Assembly (NCBI RefSeq): GCF_038502225.1
Contig: NC_091355.1
Coordinates: 9,236,544 to 9,300,543, forward strand
Source: Cherax quadricarinatus
Lineage: Eukaryota; Arthropoda; Malacostraca; Decapoda; Parastacidae
Length of the DNA: 64,000 nucleotides
Reading direction: 5' to 3'
Part shown: positions 10,141-21,126 of the stretch, in pieces
How positions within the stretch are numbered: position 1 is the stretch's first letter
How the letters are laid out: the number at the start of each line of letters is the position of its first letter
Position numbers and translations under genes: made by a program
The notes under the pieces: generated by a model
The model's database searches: none
What the model was told of the DNA's origin: nothing
The model's input: the letters and a program-made list of their open reading frames with translations, nothing else

Positions 10141-10671
10141 TTGTAATGTTTGTGATAAATAGTTGGGAAACCGAACCTTTGTTACTGCAACCATGTATTT
10201 TTTTATTAACAGTTCATTACTACTGTAACCTGCTTAGCAAATAATGCAGAGACGTGTTTCTTGAGCCCATGATATACCTCAAATATTTTGACTACCACCC
10301 CACGTGGTGGACATGGGTGACTTACCACCAGGGTACGAATGAGGTGCCTTTTTAAAAGAACAAAAAGCTCGTATCTAGGAGAACACCCTGTGTGTACTCA
10401 TCTTGATATAGGTGTAACACCCATATGTCTATGGACACACTCATACCCCGACGAGTATACAACTGTACAACCGTACCTCATGACACATATTTAGATGCGT
10501 ACATTTCTCGTATCTAGATAGGTATACACCGATATCTAGACTAGCAAATACTCATATTTAATGAATAAACAAAAAAGGTAGATAGTCAGATAGTGTAATG
10601 GAGCGAAAGTGTAAACTGTATATACACTTGCCCATGTGTGATAAGAAGCGTGAGAACTAGACTTACCCAAC
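10141..10671. other. No gene or repeat recognised
   Basis: Unassigned sequence with no supportable coding frame. Confidence 0.35.
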
Positions 10672-11140
10672 GCTGGTGTGTATTCACCTATTTGTGGTTG
10701 CAGGGGTCGATCACTGCAGCTCTGTGTGTACCCATTGTGTTTGTGAGAGGTCGTGTCTTAGCTCCTAACCCCGCCTCCGAGACCACTTTGATATGCATCA
10801 CTGATTTCTTGCCTCTTGGAATTTGTCATATCTACTCTCGAGGCTGTAAATTGATTTTGCATCAACCACTGTCCCATTAAAGTCATTCACTTTTTAACCA
10901 CTCTTACATCCCTTTGCCTTATCTATGTCTTCAACTTCCATCTGTTCCCTTGATCCTGGTCCACTTAATTCAGTTTGCCACTATCTGACCTATTAATTAC
11001 TCTTAAGATTTTGTATGTAGTAATCATGTTTCCTCTTCGTTAAAGTCGTCAGGTTCATTTCTTTCAGTTCTGGTACTAGTCTGGTTCCAAACCCTGGACC
11101 TTTTCAAGCTTTCTGGCCTGCTATATCTGCAATAACTGCG
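10672..11140 (-). pseudogene. CR1-B LINE, heavily decayed C-terminal fragment
   Basis: 'tattcacctatttgtggttg' and 'caggggtcgatca' match the 3' end of the copy at 2331, and 'ctcctaaccccgcctc' continues the alignment. Further antisense RT sequence is recognisable to about 11140 but full of stops. Confidence 0.6.
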
Positions 11141-11190
11141 CTTCGTCTAATCTGGTTAACCTGGAGTTTACCTGGAGAGAGTTCCGGGGG

Positions 11191-14100
11191 TCAACGCCCC
11201 CGCGGCCCGGTCTGTGACCAGGCCTCCTGGTGGATCAGAGCCTGATCAACCAGGCTGTTGCTGCTGGCTGCACGCAAACCAACGTACGAGCCACAGCCCG
11301 GCTGATCAGGAACTGACTTTAGGTGCTTGTCCAGTGCCAGCTTGAAGACTGCCAGGGGTCTGTTGGTAATCCCCCTTATGTGTGCTGGTAGGCAGTTGAA
11401 CAGTCTCGGGCCCCTGACACTTATTGTATGGTCTCTTAACGTGCTAGTGACACCCCTGCTTTTCATTGGGGGGATGGTGCATCATCTGCCAAGTCTTTTG
11501 CTTTCGTAGTGAGTGATTTTCGTGTGCAAGTTCGGTACTAGTCCCTCTAGGATTTTCAAGGTGTATATAATCATGTATCTCTCCCTCCTGCGTTCCAGGG
11601 AATACAGGTTTAGGAACCTCAAGCGCTCCCAGTAATTGAGGTGTTTTATCTCCGTTATGCGCGCCGTGAAAGTTCTCTGTACATTTTCTAGGTCGGCAAT
11701 TTCACCTGCCTTGAAAGGTGCTGTTAGTGTGCAGCAATATTCCAGCCTAGATAGAACAAGTGACCTGAAGAGTGTCATCATGGGCTTGGCCTCCCTAGTT
11801 TTGAAGGTTCTCATTATCCATCCTGTCATTTTTCTAGCAGATGCGATTGATACAATGTTATGGTCCTTGAAGGTGAGATCCTCCGACATGATCACTCCCA
11901 GGTCTTTGACATTGGTGTTTCGCTCTATTTTGTGGCCAGAATTTGTTTTGTACTCTGATGAAGATTTAATTTCCTCATGTTTACCATATCTGAGTAATTG
12001 AAATTTCTCATCGTTGAACTTCATATTGTTTTCTGCAGCCCACTGAAAGATTTGGTTGATGTCCGCCTGGAGCCTTGCAGTGTCTGCAATGGAAGACACT
12101 GTCATGCAGATTCGGGTGTCATCTGCAAAGGAAGACACGGTGCTGTGGCTGACATCCTTGTCTATGTCGGATATGAGGATGAGGAACAAGATGGGAGCGA
12201 GTACTGTGCCTTGTGGAACAGAGCTTTTCACCGTAGCTGCCTCGGACTTTACTCTGTTGACGACTACTCTCTGTGTTCTGTTAGTGAGGAAATTATAGAT
12301 CCATTGACCGACTTTTCCTGTTATTCCTTTAGCACGCATTGTGTGCGCTATTACGCCATGGTCACACTTGTCGAAGGCTTTTGCAAAGTCTGTATATATT
12401 ACATGTGCATTCTTTTTGTCTTCTAGTGCATTTAGGACCTTGTCGTAGTGATCCAATAGTTGAGACAGACAGGAGCGACCTGTTCTAAACCCATGTTGCC
12501 CTGGGTTGTGTAACTGATGGGTTTCTAGATGGGTGGCGATCTTGCTTCTTAGGACCCTTTCAAAGATTTTTATGATATGGGATGTTAGTGCTATTGGTCT
12601 GTAGTTCTTTGCTGTTGCTTTACTGCCCCCTTTGTGGAGTGGGGCTATGTCTGTTGTTTTTAGTAACTGTGGGACGACCCCCGTGTCCATGCTCCCTCTC
12701 CATAGGATGGAAAAGGCTCGTGATAGGGGCTTCTTGCAGTTCTTGATGAACACAGAGTTCCATGAGTCTGGCCCTGGGGCAGAGTGCATGGGCATGTCAT
12801 TTATCGCCTGTTCGAAGTCATTTGGCGTCAGGATAACATCGGATAGGCTTGTGTTAATCAAATTTTGTGGCTCTCTCATAAAAAATTAATTTTGATCTTC
12901 GACTCTCAGTCTGGTTAGCGGCTTGCTAAAAATTGAGTCATATTGGGACTTGAGTAGCTCACTCATTTCCTTGCTGTCATCTGTGTAGGACCCATCTTGT
13001 TTAAGTAGGGGCCCAATACTGGACGTTGTTCTCGATTTTGATTTGGCATAGGAGAAGAAATACTTTGGGTTTCTTTCGATTTCATTTATGGCTTTTAGTT
13101 CTTCCCGCGATTCCTGACTCCTAAAGGATTCTTTTAGCTTAAGTTCGATGCTTGCTATTTCTCTGACCAGTGTCTCCCTACGCATTTCAGATATATTGAC
13201 CTCTTTTAGCCGCTCTGTTATTCGTTTCCGTCGCCTGTAAAGGGAGCGCCTGTCTCTTTCTATTTTACATCTACTCCTCCTTTTTCTTAGAGGAATAAGC
13301 CTTGTGCATACATCGAGTGTCACCAAGTTAATCTGTTCTAGGCATAAGTTGGGGTCTGTGTTGCTTAGTATATCTTCCCAGCTTATATCGGTTAGGACTT
13401 GGTTTACTTGGTCCCACTTTATGTTTTTGTTATTGAAGTTGAATTTGGTGAATGCTCCCTCGTGGCTAGTCTCATTATGTCGGTCTGGGGCTCCACGCAT
13501 ACATGTCTGAACCTCAATTATGTTGTGATCTGAGTATATTGTTTTTGATATGGTGACATTTCTTATCAGATCATCATTGTTAGTGAAGATGAGGTCTAGT
13601 GTATTCTCCAGTCTAGTAGGCTCTATTATTTGCTGGTTTAAATTGAATTTTGTGCAGAGATTTAAAAGCTCGTGTGAGTGTGAGTTTTCATCAGAGCTGC
13701 CTCCTGGTGTTATTACTGCAACAATATTATTTGCTATATTCCTCCATTTTAGGTGCCTTAAGTTGAAATCCCCCAGGAGCAAGATGTTGGGTGCAGGAGC
13801 TGGAAGATTTTCCAGACAGTGGTCAATTTTTAACAGCTGTTCCTGGAATTGCTGGGATGTTGCATCCGGAGGCTTGTAGACTACCACAATGACTAGGTTT
13901 TGGTTCTCGACCTTTACTGCTAAAACTTCCACTACATCATTTGAGGCATTAAGCAGTTCTGTGCAAACAAGTGACTCTGCAATGTACAGGCCAACCCCCC
14001 CCCCCCTTTTGCCTGTTCACTCTGTCACATCTGTATAGGTTGTAACCTGGGATCCATATTTCGTTGTCCAAGTGATCCTTTATGTGGGTCTCAGTGAAAA

Positions 14101-14253
14101 CCGCGAACATTGCCTTTGCCTCTGCAAGCAGTCCACGGATGAAAGGTATTTTGTTGTTTGTTGCTGGCTTTAGACCCTGTATATTTGCAAAGAAGAATGT
14201 CATCGGACTGGTGGTATTGTTGGTACTGGGGGGGGGGATTTTTTGTCCGGCAT
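11191..14253 (-). pseudogene. CR1-A ORF2: APE endonuclease and reverse transcriptase
   Basis: Translated from the TAATG at 14253. The endonuclease shows FANIQGLKP, FTETHIKDHL, VYKPPDA, LLGDFNLRHLKW, LDLIFTN and YSDHNIIEV. The RT shows HSAPGPDSWN, YRPIALTSHIIKIFERVL, GFRTGRSCLSQLL, YTDFAKAFDKCDHGV, SSVPQGTVLAPILF and the catalytic SFADDTRICM. Breaks are a slipped G tract (C12 on the + strand, 13998-14009), TAT to TAA at about 12883 (intact copy reads DQNYFFMREP) and CGA to TGA at about 11480 (intact LGRRCNIPPMK). ORF2 would make the cDNA by nicking target DNA and priming on the free end. The copy is dead as it stands but recently so. Confidence 0.88.
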
Positions 14254-15585
14254 TAGTATCTGTATCTGTTGGTTTGGAGTGGAGGCCATCGACTGTGGTT
14301 CCACTCCAGGAATGACTGGATTTGGTGTACGATTTCTGCCATTTCCTGCCAGTTTTTTTTCCTTCCTGGCACTAAAAAACCTTTCCCTCTTGAGTGGCTG
14401 TGGCTACCCAGGTTTTCTTATGGCCTGGATGTTTTGTATCTTTCTGTCCCCTTTAGATGGTGTGCCTGGCAATTTAAGTTATAGCACAGTCTTTCCTGTA
14501 CTGAAGAGGTACACAGTTCAGGGTGAAAAAGCTTACAGGAAGGGAGTTTGCATTTTCTTGTTGTCATATGGGCATGGCATTTTCTAGGGTGGTCATAGTT
14601 GCACGTCCCATCTGTTTTTCCAGATTTCCCATGCCAGCAGATACCAAGTGCATAGTATGTGCACAGGCTTGGTTTCCGTTTGCCTTGGGTTTCTGTGACT
14701 GTATTCCCTGTTGGTGCATGTTTCCCTGTCTTACTTCTATCCTCCCTAGCACCAACAATGGAGCTCCCACCAGTTGTTTTTTGGTAATATATCCTCACTA
14801 TTGCTAGTGGAGTCCTCTTGTTTGCTATTTCCTGCGGTATTTCTAGTTTGCAATATTGGTTTTATCTTATCTTTGGCTACACTTGTTTCCCTACTATGGC
14901 TCCTGTCCCCTATGAGGTCATTTATATGTATTCCTTCCTGCGTATAATTCCCGACTACCTGGACAAAATCTCCAGCTTCACCATTACTGTCTCCCAGGAC
15001 AGCATCTCCAGCTTCACCATTACTGTCTCCCAGGACAGCACCTCCAGCTTCACCATTACTGTCTCCCAGGACAGCACCTCCAGCTTCACCATTACTGTCT
15101 CCCAGGACAGCACCTCCAGCTTCACCATTACTGTCTCCCAGGACAGCACCTCCAGCTTCACCATTACTGTCTCCCAGGACAGCACCTCCAGCTTCACCAT
15201 TACTGTCTCCCAGGACAGCACTATCAGCCCCACATTTACTGACTACCAGGACATCACCTCCAGCCTTACAGTTTCTGACTACATGGCCAGTATCAAGGGC
15301 AGTACCATTCAGCCCAGACTTTTTATGTTCCCATCTGTTGTAGAAAGCTTCCAGGTTTTTTATGAAAGCAGCTTTGATGTTGTCCTCTTTTAATACCCTT
15401 GTGATTTTAGTCCACAGATTTATCTCATTTGGGCATACCCAAAAACACTTCCCTGTTTTAACACTGCTTGTAGCTAGTTCTTGGATAGCTGCACAAGGGG
15501 CGTGACACCAATTTCCACAAAAATGACAATTTACCCAAGTGGAAGCCCGTTTGTTTGACTGACCACAGACTACACACAGCTTCAT
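14253..15585 (-). pseudogene. CR1-A ORF1: PHD finger, 12-residue repeats, CCCH-like fingers
   Basis: The start MKLCVVCGQ opens a Cys4-His-Cys3 PHD-type finger (CVVC, CHFCGNWCHAPC, FWVC). Next comes a tract of seven 12-residue repeats (VLGDSNGEAGG), then a basic C-terminal part with Cys/His motifs (CTYYALGIC, CNYDHPRKCH, CKLPSCKLFH, CYNLNCQAHH). One frameshift lies in an A6 tract near 14778, splitting it into frames 14746-15585 and 14418-14798. PHD-bearing ORF1 proteins are known in CR1-type LINEs. RNA and histone-tail binding are inferred. Confidence 0.75.
14966..15221. repeat. 36-bp coding minisatellite inside LINE ORF1
   Basis: About seven near-identical 36-bp units ('ccaggacagcacctccagc' is one half) encode the VLGDSNGEAGG repeat on the - strand. 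The + strand and another - frame are also open across the array because the unit is a multiple of three. Confidence 0.95.
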
Positions 15586-15857
15586 AATGATTTGAATGGT
15601 TGATTTACTGCAATTCTACTACAACCTCTTGAATATTCTATTAATAACCTCCTTAAATGAAGCTCTAGCTATTTGTATTTCTAACTGTTTTTGTATATTG
15701 GACAGCTTACCTTCGAGAAAAGTTGAGTAATATGGATTATTTCTAATGGTTTCCTTCCAGCTGCTGCCCAGGATGTGACTCAACACATACCTGTTTGCTG
15801 CTAGGTGAACAAGAGCAATTATCAGATATAAGGCGTGGAAAGTCCTACCAATGAAAT
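15586..15857 (-). other. Probable 5' UTR of the CR1-A copy
   Basis: Sequence upstream of the ORF1 start, with stops in all three frames. No second copy exists in the window to define the element's start. Confidence 0.35.
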
Positions 15858-15870
15858 ACCAATAACAGTA

Positions 15871-16124
15871 TTATTATTATAGTAAGGGGAAGCGCTAAAC
15901 CCGTAGGATTATACAGCGCATGGGGGGATATGGAAGGCATTCAGGCTTAATTCGGGGATTATTATTATTATAATCAAGGGGGAAGCGCTAAACCCATAGG
16001 ATTATACAGCGCCCGGGGGGAGGGATGTGGAAGGCATTCAGGCTTAATTCGGGGAACTGGAGCACAGATCCAATTCCCTAAATCAAGAGCCCCTCACCAA
16101 CATCAAGGAACCTTCCCTGAGGGG
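15871..16124 (-). repeat. GCGCTAAAC SINE-like repeat, double copy with 13-bp duplication
   Basis: Two head-to-tail units each show an ATT-rich tail, 'gggaagcgctaaaccc', 'aggattatacagcgc' and 'ggaaggcattcaggctta'. The second continues to 'ccttccctgagggg'. The pair is flanked by a perfect 13-bp direct repeat, accaataacagta (15858-15870 and 16125-16137). The ATT tail lies at the low-coordinate end, so the element reads on the - strand. I see no clear tRNA promoter. Confidence 0.7.
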
Positions 16125-16159
16125 ACCAATAACAGTAACCTAGGTACATTTTTATATTG

Positions 16160-16560
16160 GGGGAAATGCTAAACCCTTAAGTTTATATAGGCACAGGTAC
16201 ATATAAGGTCAATTTTCATACAGCGTGAATTATCTAGGGTAACTCAAAAAAAGCCAGTGACTTATTTCCATTGGGGCCAGACAGACCTTAAGGAATGTTA
16301 AATAGTTAGGATTAATCCAAAATTTCTTGGATCAAGAGCCCCTCACCGGGAGGGGTGCGCTGTGAGGTAAACTTTTGTTTCATTAACAAAAAACTTACTA
16401 CGTCAATGTACAGACGTAAATTATACAGACGCTGTATGACTCTTAATGTGGTCATACATCGTCTGAGGAATGGAAGACATTCAGGTTTTTAAGGGATGAA
16501 GAATGATCTCGTTTCTTGGATCAAGAGTCCTTCAGCAACATCCAGGATGTTACCTAAACA
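16160..16560. repeat. Older GCGCTAAAC SINE-like copies
   Basis: Fragments 'gggggaaatgctaaaccc', 'tcttggatcaagagcccctc' and 'gaatggaagacattcagg' follow the family order with substitutions. They suggest at least two overlapping old insertions. Confidence 0.5.
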
Positions 16561-16879
16561 TTTTATAATGTTGCAACAAGAGCTAAATTTACATAGCACA
16601 TCCTTACACCTCACACAGTAACTTTATAATCAAACAAATCTATTATAAAATTTATTCTCGTCGAGAAATTGAAAATTTGTTATAAATACACAAAACTTAA
16701 ATATAACTCCAGTTTATATTTTTATTACAAGTTTTTTAATCGTTATCTGACCATTACCATGACGACCGGGACGCCACAGTTTTATATATATGATCAAATA
16801 GTCTACATTGATATTATTGTTAGTAGCAGAGTGCCACAGGGAGTGTCAGGGTGCCACACCACAGTGAGTCACTTTTATT

Positions 16880-17030
16880 GTATTGAGGGAAAGCGCTAAA
16901 CACGTTGGGGGTCATATAACGCCTGGAGGAATGGAAGGTAATCAGGTTTAATCATACCAAGGGAGGGATATGTCAAATTCCTTGGATCAAGAGCCCTCAG
17001 CGACTTATAGGAACCTCATGAGGGGGATTT
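16880..17030 (-). repeat. GCGCTAAAC SINE-like copy, intermediate age
   Basis: 'gggaaagcgctaaacacg', 'gtcatataacgcctgg', 'gaatggaaggtaatcagg' and 'ccttggatcaagagccct' occur in family order. Confidence 0.6.
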
Positions 17031-17106
17031 TAATTATTACATTGACGAGGAAGCGCTAAACCCGAGCGAGTGACATTCTACAGAATCAGAGGCTCTGCTG
17101 CCTTCA

Positions 17107-17411
17107 CCCCTCAAGGAAGGTTCCTTGATGTTGGTGAGGGGCTCTTGATTTAGGGAATTGGATCTGTGCTCCAGTTCCCCGATTATTATTATTATAATCA
17201 AGCGCTAAACCAGAGGATGCGCCCAGGGGGGGGGGGATTGGAAGGCATTCAGGCTTAATTCGGGGAACCCCCCCCCCCCCTCACCAACATCAAGGAACCT
17301 TCCTTGAGGGGTCCAGTTCCCCGAATTAAGCCTGAATGCCTTCCACATCCCCCCCCAGGCGCTGTATAATCCTCCGGGTTTAGCGCTTCCCCTTGATTAT
17401 AATAATAATAA
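17107..17411. repeat. Composite of inverted GCGCTAAAC SINE-like units with 13-bp duplication
   Basis: A unit in + orientation ('caaggaaggttccttgatg' first), one in - orientation and another in + orientation are fused. G and C tracts lie near 17224-17234 and 17269-17280. The whole is flanked by a perfect 13-bp repeat, tctgctgccttca (17094-17106 and 17412-17424), so it may have entered as one unit or been rearranged afterward. Confidence 0.6.
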
Positions 17412-17479
17412 TCTGCTGCCTTCATTATATCGTTTAATATGAGGTAATTAATAATGCTCTTTGTAGTGAATAACATTGA

Positions 17480-17505
17480 TATTATATATATATATATATA
17501 TATAT
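17480..17505. repeat. (TA)n microsatellite
   Basis: A short AT array. Confidence 0.9.
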
Positions 17506-17694
17506 TTTAACTTTAGTGTTGTGACTTATGGCGAGTTTCTCGCTTTCCTGGGAACAAATGTGATCGTTTTCCATCCCTCATTCACAGTATGACTCTTATG
17601 GGTTTAGTGCTCCTTCATGATTGTACATACTACTACTTACTCTACTACAATAATAAAAATAATTTTAATAAAAATATTGTGTATTGCCTGGTGT

Positions 17695-17760
17695 GTGTGT
17701 ACTCACCTAGTTGTGATTGCAGAGGTTGAGTCACAGCTCTGGGCCCCGCCTCTCTCCTGT
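17695..17760 (-). mobile_element. CR1-B LINE, 3' tail fragment
   Basis: 'gtactcacctagttgtgatt' then 'gggccccgcctct' match the 3' end at 2331-2400. Only ~65 bp are present. Confidence 0.6.
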
Positions 17761-18018
17761 TCTATACACATGCATAAAAATTTTATCCTGCACACGTCAT
17801 GATAAGTCAAGCATTAGTCATGCTCATAACCCATGATATTGTAATTTTACTATACCAATACATTAATACAGTATTTGTAATAAACACAGTTCTTATTGAC
17901 ATATATTGGTGGTAAATTGTGGTTTTTGACCTGAGATAACCCAAAAGTCAACTTAATTAACTACTGGCAATTTTTTTTTTGTTAAAGAAACAGAAATATG
18001 CTATTCTTTAGGTGTTCC

Positions 18019-18019
<1 letters not shown>

Positions 18020-18108
<89 letters not shown>
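18020..18108. repeat. (TA)n microsatellite
   Basis: An AT array with two TAAATA interruptions. Confidence 0.93.
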
Positions 18109-18112
<4 letters not shown>

Positions 18113-18393
18113 ATTTGAGTTTCTAATGGTTGTAGTACTTATTACCCCCTCATTTTAATTTCTTCTATTTTCCCACCATTATTTATAAAGAAATTTTGAA
18201 ACTGCATATTCCCTCTTAAGTTATACAAACTTTTTTTTTGTATAAAACTCATTTTTCAGGTGCCACAAGAACAGTGGAACACACTGTCTGTATGAGCCAA
18301 CAGAAACATGCTTGAAAACCGAAAAGCAAAGCGACAGTTGTATCAACTTTCTTCTTGTAAACATTTTAATATAGTTTTTTTTTTCAGCTCAAT

Positions 18394-18545
18394 GGCCTAA
18401 CCTAGGGTGGCCAAACCAAGAGTACTCTAACGAACAGTAACCTAAGTTAACCTAACCTAGGGTAACCTATGTTAGTGCCAAAATGAAGGCAACAACCTAG
18501 GGTCTAACTTTAAGAAACCTAATCCAGGGTAACCTAGCCAAATCT
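18394..18545. repeat. AACCTA-rich tract
   Basis: Repeated 'taacctaacctagggtaacc'-like words occur without a fixed period. They resemble a degenerate arthropod CCTAA telomere repeat, but the match is loose. Confidence 0.3.
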
Positions 18546-20171
18546 AAGGCAAAGATAAGTTATATTTAGCTTAACTATATAGTTTAAATTTCAACAAAGA
18601 TTATATCACATATATATAATTATTTTAAGCATACTGTGGTGACAAATGATCAAGATTTAGTCTATGATAGCATAACAGGCGATTTATTTCCACTGTAGGT
18701 CTCCTTTGTTTGTATCCTTCCTATCTGTGTTCCATAAATAATACTGTAAAACCTTATTTGATGGATTGCAGTTTAACAGATTTTGTATATATATATATAA
18801 TAAAATTGGCTGAATCAACTGATTCAGAAATAATGGACAAAGTCCATTGGCTACAGAATTCTTCATTGATCACAAAACAACCACATTTCACTCCACGATC
18901 ACCATTATCACCCCACTTGCTTTTCCCCTTATTACTCCATTAAATGGAGGCTTTACTTACTACAGATAATGAAAAAATATTATATTTAAATTTTTAAGGT
19001 TACTATATAAACTATACAGAAGCTGCTTGTATGTTAATATACAAGAAATTACCTTTATCCCTTTCTGCAATTTCATTTATTAGGCACAGTTCAACTTCAG
19101 TATTAAATTACTCTGTAATATTACTGGCCTTGCCATGATTGTTACTCATTCCAGATTTTTAGAGCTGTATGGAAGGTAGTACTTAGTTGCACATTATGTG
19201 TAATGCAAAATAATGATCACCACCTATGGTACAATATTGATTTTGGTTCCAGTTCCTTAAATTTGAGGCAAAATAGTTTGGATATAATTTGTAGCAATTT
19301 TGTAGGCATACCTCTAGTTTAATTTCACTCTGTCTTTAGCCATTGTAAACTAAAAAATATACACTTTACTCAGAATACCAGGAACTTATTATTATATTTA
19401 TGGAAAGTGTTATAAGGATCATAAGGGGATAAAGAGAGGTGGAAGTGTTGAGGGAAGATTACTGGTTGACAAAGTGGTTACAGTCCATGAAGCAATACAG
19501 TGTCAGTTAGGAAATCAAAGAGTTGATGCAGAAAAGATGGAATTTTAAGAGAGGATGGCATTCAAAGCAAGCAAGTCTGGGCATTGGAGAGGGTATCTGA
19601 AATAAAAATTGGCATGTTCTCTGACGAATAGGGTAGTTGGTTCAGAGATGTTAGATTGTCAAGGCAGTCTGATATTCCTTGCTCACCTCCTCCATAGGAT
19701 GATCATATTTGAGTCTAGTGTGGTCAATGTATAGGCATGCAAGAACCATTTCCCACAACAAGAATGACAGAGGATGACCAATAGCCCAATTGTAGTTTGA
19801 TGGACCATGAGCATAAATTGTGTCTGTAGCTACAAGTAGGGTATCAGAAATAGGTAATCATGGGTTCAGCACTTCCCATGATAATAATAAAATCTGAAGT
19901 GTGTGTATTAGTTTTGGTTGTACAGTAGTTTAAAATTTAGTTGATAGGCTAGTTAAATTCATACAGATGAACTTCTATTATGTGATTTTGAATTTATTAG
20001 TACATAATTCTAATTATGCAATGTACATATGCCATATACAGTGATACAGTTTACAAAGTGTTTTGAAGTCTTATTATGCAGAATTAAATATCAGTGACCT
20101 GATTAATGCTTAGTAGAGCTGGTATAGCCCTGGAATGTATCTACCTGTGTATCTACCTATGTATCTATCTG
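18546..20171. other. No gene recognised, about 1.6 kb
   Basis: AT-rich sequence. Open frames at 18684-18943 show no conserved motif. G/A-rich stretches around 19400-19600 might be an old RTE-like remnant but cannot be assigned. Confidence 0.35.
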
Positions 20172-20405
20172 TGCTATAACTTAAATTGCCAGGCACACCA
20201 TCTAAAGGGGACAAAAAGATACAAAACATCCAGGCCATGGGAAAACCTGGGTAGCCACAGCCACTCAAGAGGGAGAGGTTTTTTAGTGCCAGGAAGGAAA
20301 AAAAGCTGGCAGGAAATGGCAGAAATCGTACACCAAATCCAGTCATTCCTGGAGTGGAACCACAGTCGATGGCCTCCACTCCAAACCAACAGATACAGAT
20401 ACTAA
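20172..20405 (+). pseudogene. CR1-A ORF1, C-terminal end
   Basis: The frame contains CYNLNCQAHHLKGTKRYKTS and later WQEMAEIVHQIQSFLEWN, ending LQTNRYRY and a TAA at 20403-20405. It shows how ORF1 ends beyond the frame break in the - strand copy. The stop overlaps the ORF2 start ATG at 20405-20407. Confidence 0.75.
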
Positions 20406-21126
20406 TGCCGGAAAAAAAATCCCCCCCCAGTACCAACAATACCACCAGTCCGATGACATTCTTCTTTGCAAATATACAGGGTCTAAAGCCAACAACAAAC
20501 AACAAAATACCTTTCATCCGTGGACTGCTTGCAGAGGCAAAGGCAATGTTCGCGGCTTTCACTGAGACCCACATAAAGGATCACTTGGACAACGAAATAT
20601 GGATCCCAGGTTACAACCTATACAGATGTGACAGAGTGAACAGGCAAAAGGGGGGGGTTGGCCTGTACATTGCAGTCACTTGTTTGCACAGAACTGCTTA
20701 ATGCCTCAAATGATGTAGTGGAAGTTTTAGCATTAAAGGTCGAGAACCAAAACCTAGTCATTGTGGTAGTCTACAAGCCTCCGGATGCAACATCCCAGCA
20801 ATTCCAGGAACAGCTGTTAAAAATTGACCACTGTCTGGAAAATCTTCCAGCTCCTGCACCCAACATCTTGCTCCTGGGGGATTTCAACTTAAGGCACCTA
20901 AAATGGAGGAATATAGCAAATAATATTGCTGCAGTAATAACACCAGGAGGCAGCTCTGATGAAAACTCACACTCACACGAGCTTTTAAATCTCTGCACAA
21001 AATTCAATTTAAACCAGCAAATAATAGAGCCTACTAGACTGGAGAATACACTAGACCTCATCTTCACTAACAATGATGATCTGATAAGAAATGTCACCAT
21101 ATCAAAAACAATATACTCAGATCACA

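Larger units (their letters stand above)
11157..15585 (-). mobile_element. CR1-A LINE, nearly full-length copy
   Basis: This is the most complete LINE in the window, with ORF1 (14253-15585), ORF2 (11191-14253) and a 3' end with two 'ttacctggag' units. ORF1 and ORF2 overlap by one base in a TAATG stop-start. Damage is light: two nonsense codons and a G-tract frameshift in ORF2 and one frameshift in ORF1. The 5' UTR may continue toward 15850, where no boundary or target duplication is visible. PHD-finger ORF1 plus APE-type endonuclease and RT ORF2 fit the CR1 clade. Confidence 0.85.

Noticed and set aside
12056..12298. Frames antisense to CR1-A RT, repeated at 23305 and 38434
   Set aside because: They recur wherever the LINE occurs because they are shadows of its RT. 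They have no start context or independent conservation.
14818..15393. 191-codon + strand frame with a repeated 12-residue unit
   Set aside because: A mirror frame of the 36-bp minisatellite in LINE ORF1. The - strand frame carries the PHD finger and flanking ORF1 motifs and is the real one.
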